From the NCBI RefSeq assembly GCF_000165505.1, contig NC_014632.1, forward strand, positions 124,001 through 188,000: 64,000 nt of DNA. Reading direction: 5' to 3'. Positions 9,468 through 16,995 of the stretch are shown in pieces (the stretch's first letter is position 1; every line of letters starts with the position of its first letter). The position numbers and the translations under genes are program-made. The notes beneath the pieces were generated by a model. It was not told the origin of the DNA. It saw only the letters and a program-made list of their open reading frames with translations, and ran no database searches. This stretch comes from Ilyobacter polytropus DSM 2926. Lineage in GTDB: Bacteria; Fusobacteriota; Fusobacteriia; Fusobacteriales; Fusobacteriaceae.

Positions 9468-11057
9468 TCAACTTCTTTTAATTACCTTTCCTGCTAGAAC
9501 TTTATTATAAATTCCTTCATCTATAACATGGTGACCGTTTATAAAAACGTTATCTATTCCCACTGGGAACTGTACAGGATCTATATAGGTTCCTCTATCA
9601 GATACAGTTTCCATATCGATTACCAAGATGTCCGCATGCCGACCGACCTCTAAGCTACCTCTGTTTTTTATCCCCATAGCTTCAGCTGCTTTTTTTGTCA
9701 TTTTATTAATTGCCTGCTCTATAGTTAATACCTTCTGCTCTCTTACATATCTTCCTAGTATTTTTGGAAAAGATCCGTAAGCTCTTGGATGTGGCTTCCC
9801 CTCAGACATCAGTCCGTCTGTACATACATTTTGCTCTGGCCTTTGCATGAACTTTATTACGTGTTCTTCTTTACCATAAAAATCGACCATTCCAACTGCA
9901 TTTTCTTCGTCTAGTAAGAGATCAAAAGTTGCATCTAGTGGATCCTGTTTTCTGTACTTACCTAACTCTTCAAGACTCATTCCCACCACATCCTGATTTT
10001 TTTCGTTTTTTACAGATGTGATAAATATTTGATCTATTCCGGCAAAGTCTACAAAGTTATCCCATCCAGGTATTCCATCGACAATATCTTTTTTCATCTT
10101 TTCTCTGTCAGATTTATTACCCAACCTTTTGATTAATTCATCAGTTCCACCATTATGTGCCCAGGGAGGTAAGATTACCCCTAGCATGGTGCTTCCTGCT
10201 GCATATGGATACTGGTCAAAAGAGATCTTTATTCCCAGTTTTTTAGCTTCTTCCAAGAGCTCTATCACATCATCGATATACTTCCAGTTTTGCTTTCCGC
10301 AGACCTTAAAGTGTGAGAAATGTACCTTTACTCCCGATTCTTTTCCTATTTTTATGATCTCTTTCATAGAGCCTAGTATCGTATCTGCTTCACTTCTTTG
10401 GTGAACCACAAATACGCCATCGTATTCTGCCACTATTTTACACATTTCAATAACTTCTTTTGTTTCTGAATAAGCACAAGGCATGTAGATTAGTCCGGTG
10501 GAAAGCCCGTAAGCTCCGGCCTCCATCTCTCTTCTTGTGATTTCACACATCTTTTCAATTTGCTCATCTGAGGCTATTTCTCCAGAAAGTCCCATAGCTT
10601 CCATTCTTATGTTACCGTGGGGTACAAGATAAGCCTCGTTAAGTCCTACACCTTTTTCTGCCATCATGTTCAGATAGTTTTCTGTTGTTTTATATTCCCA
10701 GTTTATTTCGTCTGAGTCTCCATCAAGTCCAGCTAGATTTTTTCTCCAGGGACTTATATACTCAACAGGGAGTGGGGCCATAGATATGCCGTCTTGTCCT
10801 AATACTTCAGTTGTTACTCCCTGTCTGATTTTTACCTCATTATAGGGGTTAAGTAACATTATCAAATCTGAATGACTGTGGGTATCTATGAATCCTGGAG
10901 ATACCAGACGTCCTCTAGCATCTACCACCTTTTTAGCTTCCACATGAATATCCGTACCTATAGCCTGAATTATTCCATCCTTTATATAAATATCCCCCGT
11001 AAAAGGCTTTTTTAGAGTACCGTCAACAATATTTCCATTTTTTATTAATATATCCAT
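9468..11057 (-). CDS. N-acyl-D-amino-acid deacylase (D-aminoacylase) family amidohydrolase
   Basis: The 529-residue protein has DTHSHSDLIMLLNP near residue 65, a long insert, HFSHFKVCGKQNW near residue 245 and CTDGLMSEGKPHPRAYG near residue 410. These are typical of the D-aminoacylase branch of the amidohydrolase superfamily. Known relatives deacylate N-acyl-D-amino acids, and some hydrolyse N-carbamoyl compounds. Inside a purine operon it may hydrolyse a ureido or formyl intermediate such as an N-carbamoyl amino acid; that is inference. An upstream in-frame GTG (11069) is possible, but ATG 11057 is better spaced behind the GTGGGTG stretch. Confidence 0.8.
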   Translation of the reverse strand: MDILIKNGNIVDGTLKKPFTGDIYIKDGIIQAIGTDIHVEAKKVVDARGRLVSPGFIDTHSHSDLIMLLNPYNEVKIRQGVTTEVLGQDGISMAPLPVEYISPWRKNLAGLDGDSDEINWEYKTTENYLNMMAEKGVGLNEAYLVPHGNIRMEAMGLSGEIASDEQIEKMCEITRREMEAGAYGLSTGLIYMPCAYSETKEVIEMCKIVAEYDGVFVVHQRSEADTILGSMKEIIKIGKESGVKVHFSHFKVCGKQNWKYIDDVIELLEEAKKLGIKISFDQYPYAAGSTMLGVILPPWAHNGGTDELIKRLGNKSDREKMKKDIVDGIPGWDNFVDFAGIDQIFITSVKNEKNQDVVGMSLEELGKYRKQDPLDATFDLLLDEENAVGMVDFYGKEEHVIKFMQRPEQNVCTDGLMSEGKPHPRAYGSFPKILGRYVREQKVLTIEQAINKMTKKAAEAMGIKNRGSLEVGRHADILVIDMETVSDRGTYIDPVQFPVGIDNVFINGHHVIDEGIYNKVLAGKVIKRS

Positions 11058-11081
11058 TTTTACACCCACTTAATCTTTTTT

Positions 11082-12272
11082 CTATTTGTTATACACTGAC
11101 TTAAGGATTCCATAGTACCCCTTTGCCCCTAAACAAAGTTGTTCAATTTCGATGTATTCGTCGATTGTATGAGCAAGATTTTCTTTTGATGGTCCAAATC
11201 CGATGGTTTGAATTCCGGCCTCTCCTGCATAATGAGAACCGTTGGTACAGAATGAATACTGAGTTATTTTAGAATCAATTCCAGCCTCTTTTAAACCTCT
11301 ATACGCCGTCTGAACAAAGTCATCATCCTCAGAGTAAAGCCATCCCGGGAAGAATCTCTCTCCCTCTATAATGTTTCCTGTGTAGCAAGTCTCTCTTCCG
11401 ATTGCATATGATACTTTTGCTTTTAACTCTGGGTCTTCTGCCATCATCTCTTCCAATAATTCTTTGATGGGAGCAAGAACTGATTCCTTTGTTTCCCCTA
11501 CTAGGACTCTCCTGTCAAATGTCACTCTGCAGTACTCAGGAACTACAGATGCCCCAGGATATGGCTCTGATTTGATGTCAGTAAGACATAGAATTCCTTT
11601 TCCTAATTCAGGATGTTCAGTTGGTACCAGTTGTTCTATTCTTTCTATTACTTTAGCCATTTTTACCACAGAATTGATTCCCTTTTCAGGATTGGCTGAA
11701 TGAGCTGGTTTTCCGAAAATTTCAACTACTATTTCTCCTCTGCCTCTCTGACCTATTTTGAGGTTTAACTCAGAAGATTCTCCAATAACCACATAGTCAG
11801 GTTTTATATTTTTTGAGATTTCTCTTGCTGCTATCCCCTCAAAAAGTTCCTCGTGTACCACACCGGCCACATAGATTTCACCAGCAAAATCTTTATTTAC
11901 ATCTTCAGCAAAGTATGATGCTGCTGCAATCATAGCAGAAGTTTGCCCCTTCATATCTGAAGTCCCTCTTCCGTAGATCTTTCCTTCTATTATATCTCCA
12001 CCAAAGGGATCATAATTCCATACAGATTCATCAGTCACAGGTACTGTATCGATGTGTCCGTCAAAAAGAATTGATTTTCCAGGCTTATTACCTTTGATTC
12101 TTCCTATGACATTTCCATATTTATCTATCTGTACATCATCAAATCCAAATTCTTCTAACATCGCCTTTTTCGTGGCTTCTGCTACTTTTTCTTCTTTTCC
12201 TGATACAGATGGATTTCTTATTAATTCTTGGCATAGTTCTATTAATTTTTCTTCTCTAGTTTGGCTTAACAT
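11082..12272 (-). CDS. ygeY: YgeY family M20 metallopeptidase
   Basis: This 396-residue M20-family enzyme has the metal-binding series ILFDGHIDTVPVTD near residue 70, GRGTSDMKGQ, and GVVHEELFEG (catalytic and metal glutamates). It matches YgeY, a putative dizinc deacetylase/peptidase found beside ygeX in purine-degradation islands. The natural substrate is not firmly known. A role in cleaving an open-ring ureide or N-acyl-diaminopropionate before YgeX acts would suit its position. The gene follows ygeX by 30 bases with AGGAGG before its ATG. Length and motifs look intact. Confidence 0.88.
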   Translation of the reverse strand: MLSQTREEKLIELCQELIRNPSVSGKEEKVAEATKKAMLEEFGFDDVQIDKYGNVIGRIKGNKPGKSILFDGHIDTVPVTDESVWNYDPFGGDIIEGKIYGRGTSDMKGQTSAMIAAASYFAEDVNKDFAGEIYVAGVVHEELFEGIAAREISKNIKPDYVVIGESSELNLKIGQRGRGEIVVEIFGKPAHSANPEKGINSVVKMAKVIERIEQLVPTEHPELGKGILCLTDIKSEPYPGASVVPEYCRVTFDRRVLVGETKESVLAPIKELLEEMMAEDPELKAKVSYAIGRETCYTGNIIEGERFFPGWLYSEDDDFVQTAYRGLKEAGIDSKITQYSFCTNGSHYAGEAGIQTIGFGPSKENLAHTIDEYIEIEQLCLGAKGYYGILKSVYNK

Positions 12273-12302
12273 TTATTTCCTCCTAGGCTTAGAATATTTT
12301 GA

Positions 12303-13508
12303 TTATTTAGTGTGAGCACCTTTCCACACTATATCTCTATAAACTTCCGGGTCTGTATCTCCCTCTGTTGAAAATACTAGTACTTTTGAGTTTTCGTCTA
12401 ACTTCAGATCTTTTTTCATCTGTGCATATTCTGGATTTGTCATTACTTCAAACAGCAGTCCAGTTGTAACTGCCCCAGATTCTCCTGATATTACCTGGTC
12501 GTCTCCCTTTAAAGGGTTTCCTAGGATTCTCATTCCGTTAGCGGCAACCCAGTCAGGGCAAGATACAAATGCTGCTGAGTGGTTTTTTAGTACTTCCCAT
12601 CCGATTGTATTTGGTTCCCCGCAGGCTAAACCTGCCATTATTGTTTGCATATCTCCGCCTACATACTTCATCTCTCCGGCCTTTGCCGATTTATATAGAC
12701 AGTCTGCAAGATTTGATTCTACTATTATAGTTGTTGGGCATTCATCTCCGTAGATAGATGCAAATACACCCTGAACAGCTCCTGCTAATGAACCTACTCC
12801 TGCCTGTAAAAATACATGAGTTGGTTTTTCAATTTCATTAGCCCTTAGTTGCTCAATAGACTCAAGGGCCATAGTTCCATAGCCTTGCATAATCCATGCT
12901 GGGATCTCCTCATATCCTTCCCAGGCTGTATCTTGTATTACTACCCCATTATTTTCATTGGCATAATCTGTAGCTATTCTCACTGCTTCGTCATAGTTGA
13001 CCTCAGTAATACTAGCTTCAGCCCCCTCAGATCTTATATTTTCAAGTCTTGTTAATGACGATCCCTTTGGCATATACACTACTGATTTTTGATTTAGTTT
13101 GTTCGCTGTCCAGGCAACTCCCCTACCGTGGTTTCCATCAGTTGCTGTAGCAAATGTTATATCTCCTAGTTCTTCTTTTATTTTGTCTGAGATCAATTCC
13201 TTATATCCGAGCTCAGAGATATCTTTCCCAAGTTTTGAAGCTAGGTATTTACCCATTGCAAATGATCCCCCGAGCACCTTAAATGCATTTAATCCAAATC
13301 TATAAGATTCATCTTTAACATATACTCCATCTAACCCTATATGTTTAGCAAGTTTATTTAGGTCAGCAAGTGGAGTTACTGTGTACTGATCAAAACTTTC
13401 ATGAAATTTTTTGGCCTTTCCGACCTCTTCCTTACTCAGAAATTCAATGCATTGCTTATAGTTGGTTCTTTCCATATTATTTGTTGTCCATTTAATATTT
13501 TTTTCCAC
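12303..13508 (-). CDS. ygeX: diaminopropionate ammonia-lyase
   Basis: The 401-residue fold-type II PLP enzyme has Lys77 in the GLNAFKVLGGS motif and a glycine-rich phosphate site later (VGGDMQTIMAGLACGE region, near residue 285). It cleaves 2,3-diaminopropionate to pyruvate and two ammonia molecules. In anaerobic purine breakdown YgeX is believed to handle the diaminopropionate-like end product, supplying pyruvate for fermentation by enzymes such as the PFL encoded further right. The start codon is GTG with AGGAGG eight bases upstream. It lies just downstream of the permease, with ygeY next. RidA at the operon end would remove leaked aminoacrylate. Confidence 0.92.
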   Translation of the reverse strand: MEKNIKWTTNNMERTNYKQCIEFLSKEEVGKAKKFHESFDQYTVTPLADLNKLAKHIGLDGVYVKDESYRFGLNAFKVLGGSFAMGKYLASKLGKDISELGYKELISDKIKEELGDITFATATDGNHGRGVAWTANKLNQKSVVYMPKGSSLTRLENIRSEGAEASITEVNYDEAVRIATDYANENNGVVIQDTAWEGYEEIPAWIMQGYGTMALESIEQLRANEIEKPTHVFLQAGVGSLAGAVQGVFASIYGDECPTTIIVESNLADCLYKSAKAGEMKYVGGDMQTIMAGLACGEPNTIGWEVLKNHSAAFVSCPDWVAANGMRILGNPLKGDDQVISGESGAVTTGLLFEVMTNPEYAQMKKDLKLDENSKVLVFSTEGDTDPEVYRDIVWKGAHTK

Positions 13509-13566
13509 GTTATTTTCCTCCTTTAAACCGATTGCTTTGATATTTTATTTTTTATGCCAATTCATA

Positions 13567-14913
13567 TTATAAAGCTGACTCTTCATTTATTTCAGATGAA
13601 ACAGTTTCTTCTACTTCATCCTTTGGAAGGACAATGTTTAATAGTATTGCTACCAATGTAGCTACTGCTACCCCTGATCCCTCAAATAACATTTTAAATA
13701 AGTGCGGGAAATTCTGTGATGCACCGGGAACCAAGCTGAATCCCACTCCCAATCCGATGGAAACCGCAAATATTGTAGTATTTCTACCTGCCAAAGGTTC
13801 CTCTGTGATTTGGTTTATTCCGCTTACCACCATCATACTAAACATTAATACGGCAGCCCCACCTAAAACACTTGCAGGCATTACAGCAATTATTGCTCCA
13901 ACTTTTGGGAATAATCCGGTTATAAGTAGAAATACTGCTCCTGTTGCTATTGAAAATCTATTTATTATCTTAGTCATAGTAATTAATCCCACATTTTGAC
14001 CATAAGAAGTGTTTGGCAGTACGTTAAATAGGGCAGCAAAACTACTTCCTAATCCATCTGCTATAACTGCTCCGGAAACTTCTCTATCAGTGGCTTCTCT
14101 CCCAAGTCCCCCTGAAACTATACCACAGGTATTTCCAACGGTTTCAACAGTAGAGATAACAAACATTATCAATATCGATAGTATGGCATCGAAATGAAAC
14201 TCTATCCCGTATTTAAGGGGAATTGGAAATGCAAACCAACTAGCGTTTGCAACAGATGTAAAATTGATTTTACCCATTGGTATAGCTATTAGATATCCGA
14301 CTATAAGAGCTATAAGTACAGAAGACATGCTCGTTATACCTTTGGTAAAGTGCTTTAAAATCAGTATGATAAGAAGTACGGTAGTACCTAAAAGAAGGTT
14401 TGCGGAAGATCCAAAGTCTGGTGCTCCGACTCCACCTGCAAAATATTTCATCCCAGTTGCAACCAATGACAGTCCGATGGAAACAAGTACTATTCCTGTG
14501 ATCAACGGCGGAAAATATTTTCTTAAATGCTTTAGGAAAAATCCCAATATTACTTGGAATATCCCTCCGATCATTGTTGCTCCCAATACACCAGCTAATC
14601 CGTATTTAGAAGCTATGGCCAAACATACAGGCAGAAATCCAAAACTTGTTCCCATTATAATAGGAAGTCTTGCTCCCACAGGACCTATAGGATAGCATTG
14701 AATTAAAGATACAACCCCAGATACCAGCATAGCACTTTGAATCAAAAACGCCTTTTGATCAATTGGAAGTTTTAACATACCAGAGATTATTATTATTGGG
14801 GTTACATTACCCACAAACATAGCAAGCACATGCTGCAGACCTAAAAGGATGGCCGTATTAAGTGGCGGTTTCCCATCCAGTTGATAGATAAAAGAATTCT
14901 TATTATTTTTCAT
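13567..14913 (-). CDS. NCS2 family uracil/xanthine-type permease
   Basis: This 448-residue membrane protein has about 12-14 hydrophobic segments. The NCS2 signature is visible in TSYGQNVGLITMTKI near residue 305, and EFHFDAILSILIMFVISTVETVGNT carries the conserved helix with an acidic residue. Members of this nucleobase-cation symporter family import xanthine, uric acid or uracil. As first gene of the operon that holds YgeX, YgeY, SsnA, hydantoinase and xanthine dehydrogenase, it most likely imports xanthine, urate or a related purine. AGGAGGAG precedes the ATG. Its 5' leader holds the riboswitch-like element at 15061-15197. Confidence 0.9.
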   Translation of the reverse strand: MKNNKNSFIYQLDGKPPLNTAILLGLQHVLAMFVGNVTPIIIISGMLKLPIDQKAFLIQSAMLVSGVVSLIQCYPIGPVGARLPIIMGTSFGFLPVCLAIASKYGLAGVLGATMIGGIFQVILGFFLKHLRKYFPPLITGIVLVSIGLSLVATGMKYFAGGVGAPDFGSSANLLLGTTVLLIILILKHFTKGITSMSSVLIALIVGYLIAIPMGKINFTSVANASWFAFPIPLKYGIEFHFDAILSILIMFVISTVETVGNTCGIVSGGLGREATDREVSGAVIADGLGSSFAALFNVLPNTSYGQNVGLITMTKIINRFSIATGAVFLLITGLFPKVGAIIAVMPASVLGGAAVLMFSMMVVSGINQITEEPLAGRNTTIFAVSIGLGVGFSLVPGASQNFPHLFKMLFEGSGVAVATLVAILLNIVLPKDEVEETVSSEINEESAL

Positions 14914-15060
14914 GTACTCCTCCTACTTGATGATAGTGATTTTTACATTAAACCTGTGCAACTAATTTAACTTTTACTATTGCACCCCTAGGAATTTAGA
15001 TCTTTATGAAAAGAAAATCTATCCAAATACTATCTCCATTCCAAAGAATTAAGTTGTAAT

Positions 15061-15197
15061 AAAAAAGCCGCCCATAATTCATTCGAATTTACCCCTGTCT
15101 TACGAGGGGATTTTCCAATAAAAGTAGAGCGACTTGGACATTTTTAAGATAGAAAAGAGGGTTACTCCCTTCCAGTAAAAAGGCCATCATTTACTTT
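15061..15197 (-). promoter_or_regulatory. candidate riboswitch with intrinsic terminator, copy 1 (upstream of purine permease operon)
   Basis: In RNA sense, AAAGUA (15197-15192) can pair with UACUUU (15126-15121) as P1. GAUGG (15188-15184) can pair with CCAAGUC (15137-15131, AA bulged) as P2. UUUUU/AAAAA and then GAAGGG/CCCUCUUUUC continue the hairpin, with conserved internal loops between. The strand AAGUCGCUC (15135-15127), which includes the P2 GUC, can instead pair over nine bases with GGGCGGCUU (15073-15065) before six U residues, forming a terminator. Ligand-stabilised P1/P2 would block termination, predicting an ON switch. The same conserved parts recur in copy 2. It does not show the conserved junction and loop sequences of the classical guanine/adenine aptamer. 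Class and ligand are unknown. Confidence 0.68.
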
Positions 15198-15249
15198 AAA
15201 TTATAATTTTTTCATTCATCTTGTATAAATCAGATATATGAATTTGTTG

Positions 15250-15264
15250 ATAATAATTTATTAT
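15250..15264 (-). promoter_or_regulatory. 15-bp palindrome near the predicted transcription start, copy 1
   Basis: ATAATAA-T-TTATTAT on the plus strand is a perfect 7-1-7 inverted repeat. It lies immediately downstream of the predicted -10 box (15272-15277) and is repeated exactly at 24963-24977 in the same relative place. It could be a repressor operator or a 5' hairpin of the leader RNA. Low complexity is the main caveat. Confidence 0.45.
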
Positions 15265-15271
15265 TAGAATA

Positions 15272-15300
15272 AGTTTAACCCTTTATTTTGATTTTTACAA
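15272..15300 (-). promoter_or_regulatory. promoter of the purine permease operon
   Basis: On the minus strand TTGTAA (15300-15295), 17 bases, then TAAACT (15277-15272). The same arrangement with 17-base spacing recurs upstream of the BMP operon. A second possible -10 (TATAAT, 15205-15200) lies closer to the aptamer but would start the RNA inside P1, so I prefer this one. Confidence 0.5.
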
Positions 15301-15481
15301 ATATATTATTTCAATATCGATCATTACCCTAGATTTTTTAAGGGTTTGAATTCTAGACTTAAAGATTTTCAAACTGGTGATATTTTTTTCTTAACTTTAA
15401 TAGTTTATTATTATTTGTGTTAGAAAAGCTTAAAATTAATAAAAAATTATCAAAATTTAAATTTGTATACTTTTGAAAATC

Positions 15482-15513
15482 AAAAAAAACAGCAGAAAAA
15501 TTATTTTTCTGCT
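15482..15513 (-). terminator. intrinsic terminator of the xdh subunit operon
   Basis: AGCAGAAAAAT and ATTTTTCTGCT form an 11-bp inverted repeat; on the minus strand it is followed by a run of eight T residues. It lies about 160 bases past the stop of the FAD-subunit gene and separates that operon from the permease leader. The stretch 15514-15673 shows nothing else I recognise. Confidence 0.8.
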
Positions 15514-15673
15514 TTGAATGATTAGTTTAAATCTCCTTAGAACTTTCATAAAGTATATTTTTATTTTCAATGCACTATTCCCTTGAAAATAAATATTCAT
15601 TTTCTACTAATATCCTTAAAAAATTATCCGTACTATTTAGTTTTTATTTACTATTTTATCTCCATATATAATC

Positions 15674-16516
15674 TTAACTAAGTTTTTTTAAAAAACTTTC
15701 CAACAATCTCAGTGCCACTTGTTTTCTATATTCCTTATCCGATCTTTGGTCGGTGATAGGTACTATTAAACTGGAATATTTATTGATAATTATGGATATT
15801 TTTTCTTCATTGAGTTTTTTATATGAAACAATTTCTTGCTCTATATCCTTATCTTTTACTATTGTTGGTGCAACAGCTCCAAAACTAAGTCTTATATCCT
15901 TAATTTCATTGTTATTTTCATCAATATCTGCCATTCCCATAAAAGAAAGTTTTGCAAGAGCAATAGAGTTTCTAGTTCCGACTTTTTTAAATAAAATGTT
16001 ATTAAAATTATTCAAAGGAAGGATTATTTTAGTTAAAATTTCATCACTTTTGATTATATTTCTTCCTGGGGAAGTTATAAAATCATCAATATCTACTAAT
16101 CTACGAGAATCTTTTTTTTCTAAAACCAAGCTGCTTTCACAGGCATATAATAGTGGAAGTGAATCAGCAACTGGCGAAGAGTTACAGATATTTCCTCCGA
16201 TGGTTGCGGTATTTCTAATAGCTGGAGATGCCATAGTTGCCATAACATCTTTGATATATTCTGGGACAATATCACTTTCCATTATTTCATCACATGTTGC
16301 ACAGGCACCAATATATAGAGTATTTTCCTCAATGGAAATTTTTTTTAGTTCAGGAACATTTCCAATAAAAACAGTGGATTTATTAATACACAAATCTCCT
16401 GTCCAGGATTTATTCTTTATCATAAGATCGCTGCCACCTGCAAAGAGAAGACAATCTTTTTTAGAGACAATTTCAAGGGCCTCATCTAAAGATTTTGGGA
16501 TATAATTTTCTACCAT
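15674..16516 (-). CDS. molybdenum hydroxylase FAD-binding subunit (XdhB-like)
   Basis: The 280-residue protein carries the FAD-binding motifs of the CoxM/XdhB family: LLFAGGSDLMIK near residue 25 and MASPAIRNTATIGGNICNSSPVADSLP near residues 95-120. It passes electrons from the iron-sulfur subunit to NAD or another acceptor. The gene overlaps the end of the small [2Fe-2S] subunit gene by seven bases, so translation is coupled. It completes a three-subunit enzyme with the genes at 16510 and 16996. Unlike the fused enzyme at 3011-5566, this one has an FAD module and so could couple directly to NAD(H). Confidence 0.88.
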   Translation of the reverse strand: MVENYIPKSLDEALEIVSKKDCLLFAGGSDLMIKNKSWTGDLCINKSTVFIGNVPELKKISIEENTLYIGACATCDEIMESDIVPEYIKDVMATMASPAIRNTATIGGNICNSSPVADSLPLLYACESSLVLEKKDSRRLVDIDDFITSPGRNIIKSDEILTKIILPLNNFNNILFKKVGTRNSIALAKLSFMGMADIDENNNEIKDIRLSFGAVAPTIVKDKDIEQEIVSYKKLNEEKISIIINKYSSLIVPITDQRSDKEYRKQVALRLLESFLKKLS

Positions 16517-16980
16517 ATTTCTTTCCCCCTTTCTGCAGCTAGTTCAATGGCTTCAATAATCATATTGTAACCTGTACATCTACAGAGATTTCCAGAGATT
16601 CCTTCCTTGATTTGCTCTAGTGTAGGAGTTTTATGTCTTCTGAATAGAGCTTCTGCGGCCATCATCATTCCAGGAATACAGAAACCACATTGTACTGCTC
16701 CAGCATCTTCAAAAGATTTTTTCAAGATACTGTATCTTTCTGTTTTTTCAAGCCCTTCGATAGTAACAATCTCTTTTCCATGGATATTTGCTACGGGAAC
16801 CATGCATGAGTTAACAATTTTATCATCTAGAATAATTGCACATGCGCCGCACTCCCCATCTCCACACCCCTCTTTTGTGGCAAATAGTCCGAACTCTTTT
16901 CTCAGTAAATCAAGAGTTCTCATTAGAGGATTAATCTCTATTTCTATCTCTTTATAGTTTAAAGTAAAGTTGATTTTCAT
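16510..16980 (-). CDS. molybdenum hydroxylase [2Fe-2S] subunit (XdhC-like)
   Basis: The 156-residue protein has the two [2Fe-2S] motifs of the family: GCGDGECGACAII near residue 40, and [12 protein letters not shown] with GNLCRCTGYNMI near residues 100-140. It relays electrons between the molybdenum and FAD subunits. Two in-frame ATGs lie six bases apart; the second (16980) has the better distance from GAGG. It sits between the large-subunit gene, which ends about 15 bases upstream, and the overlapping FAD-subunit gene. Gene naming within Xdh families varies, so I leave the symbol empty. Confidence 0.9.
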   Translation of the reverse strand: MKINFTLNYKEIEIEINPLMRTLDLLRKEFGLFATKEGCGDGECGACAIILDDKIVNSCMVPVANIHGKEIVTIEGLEKTERYSILKKSFEDAGAVQCGFCIPGMMMAAEALFRRHKTPTLEQIKEGISGNLCRCTGYNMIIEAIELAAERGKEIW

Positions 16981-16995
16981 TGTCATACACCTCGA

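Noticed and set aside
15061-15197. Canonical purine (guanine/adenine) riboswitch
   Set aside because: The leader has a UCUAC and an AUGUCC string as in xpt-type aptamers, but their order and surroundings do not allow the three-way junction or the loop-loop pairing.
15200-15205. TATAAT as the main -10 box of the permease operon
   Set aside because: It would start the RNA inside the P1 strand and lacks a -35 box; the conserved TTGTAA-N17-TAAACT pair further upstream fits better. It stays possible as a second promoter.
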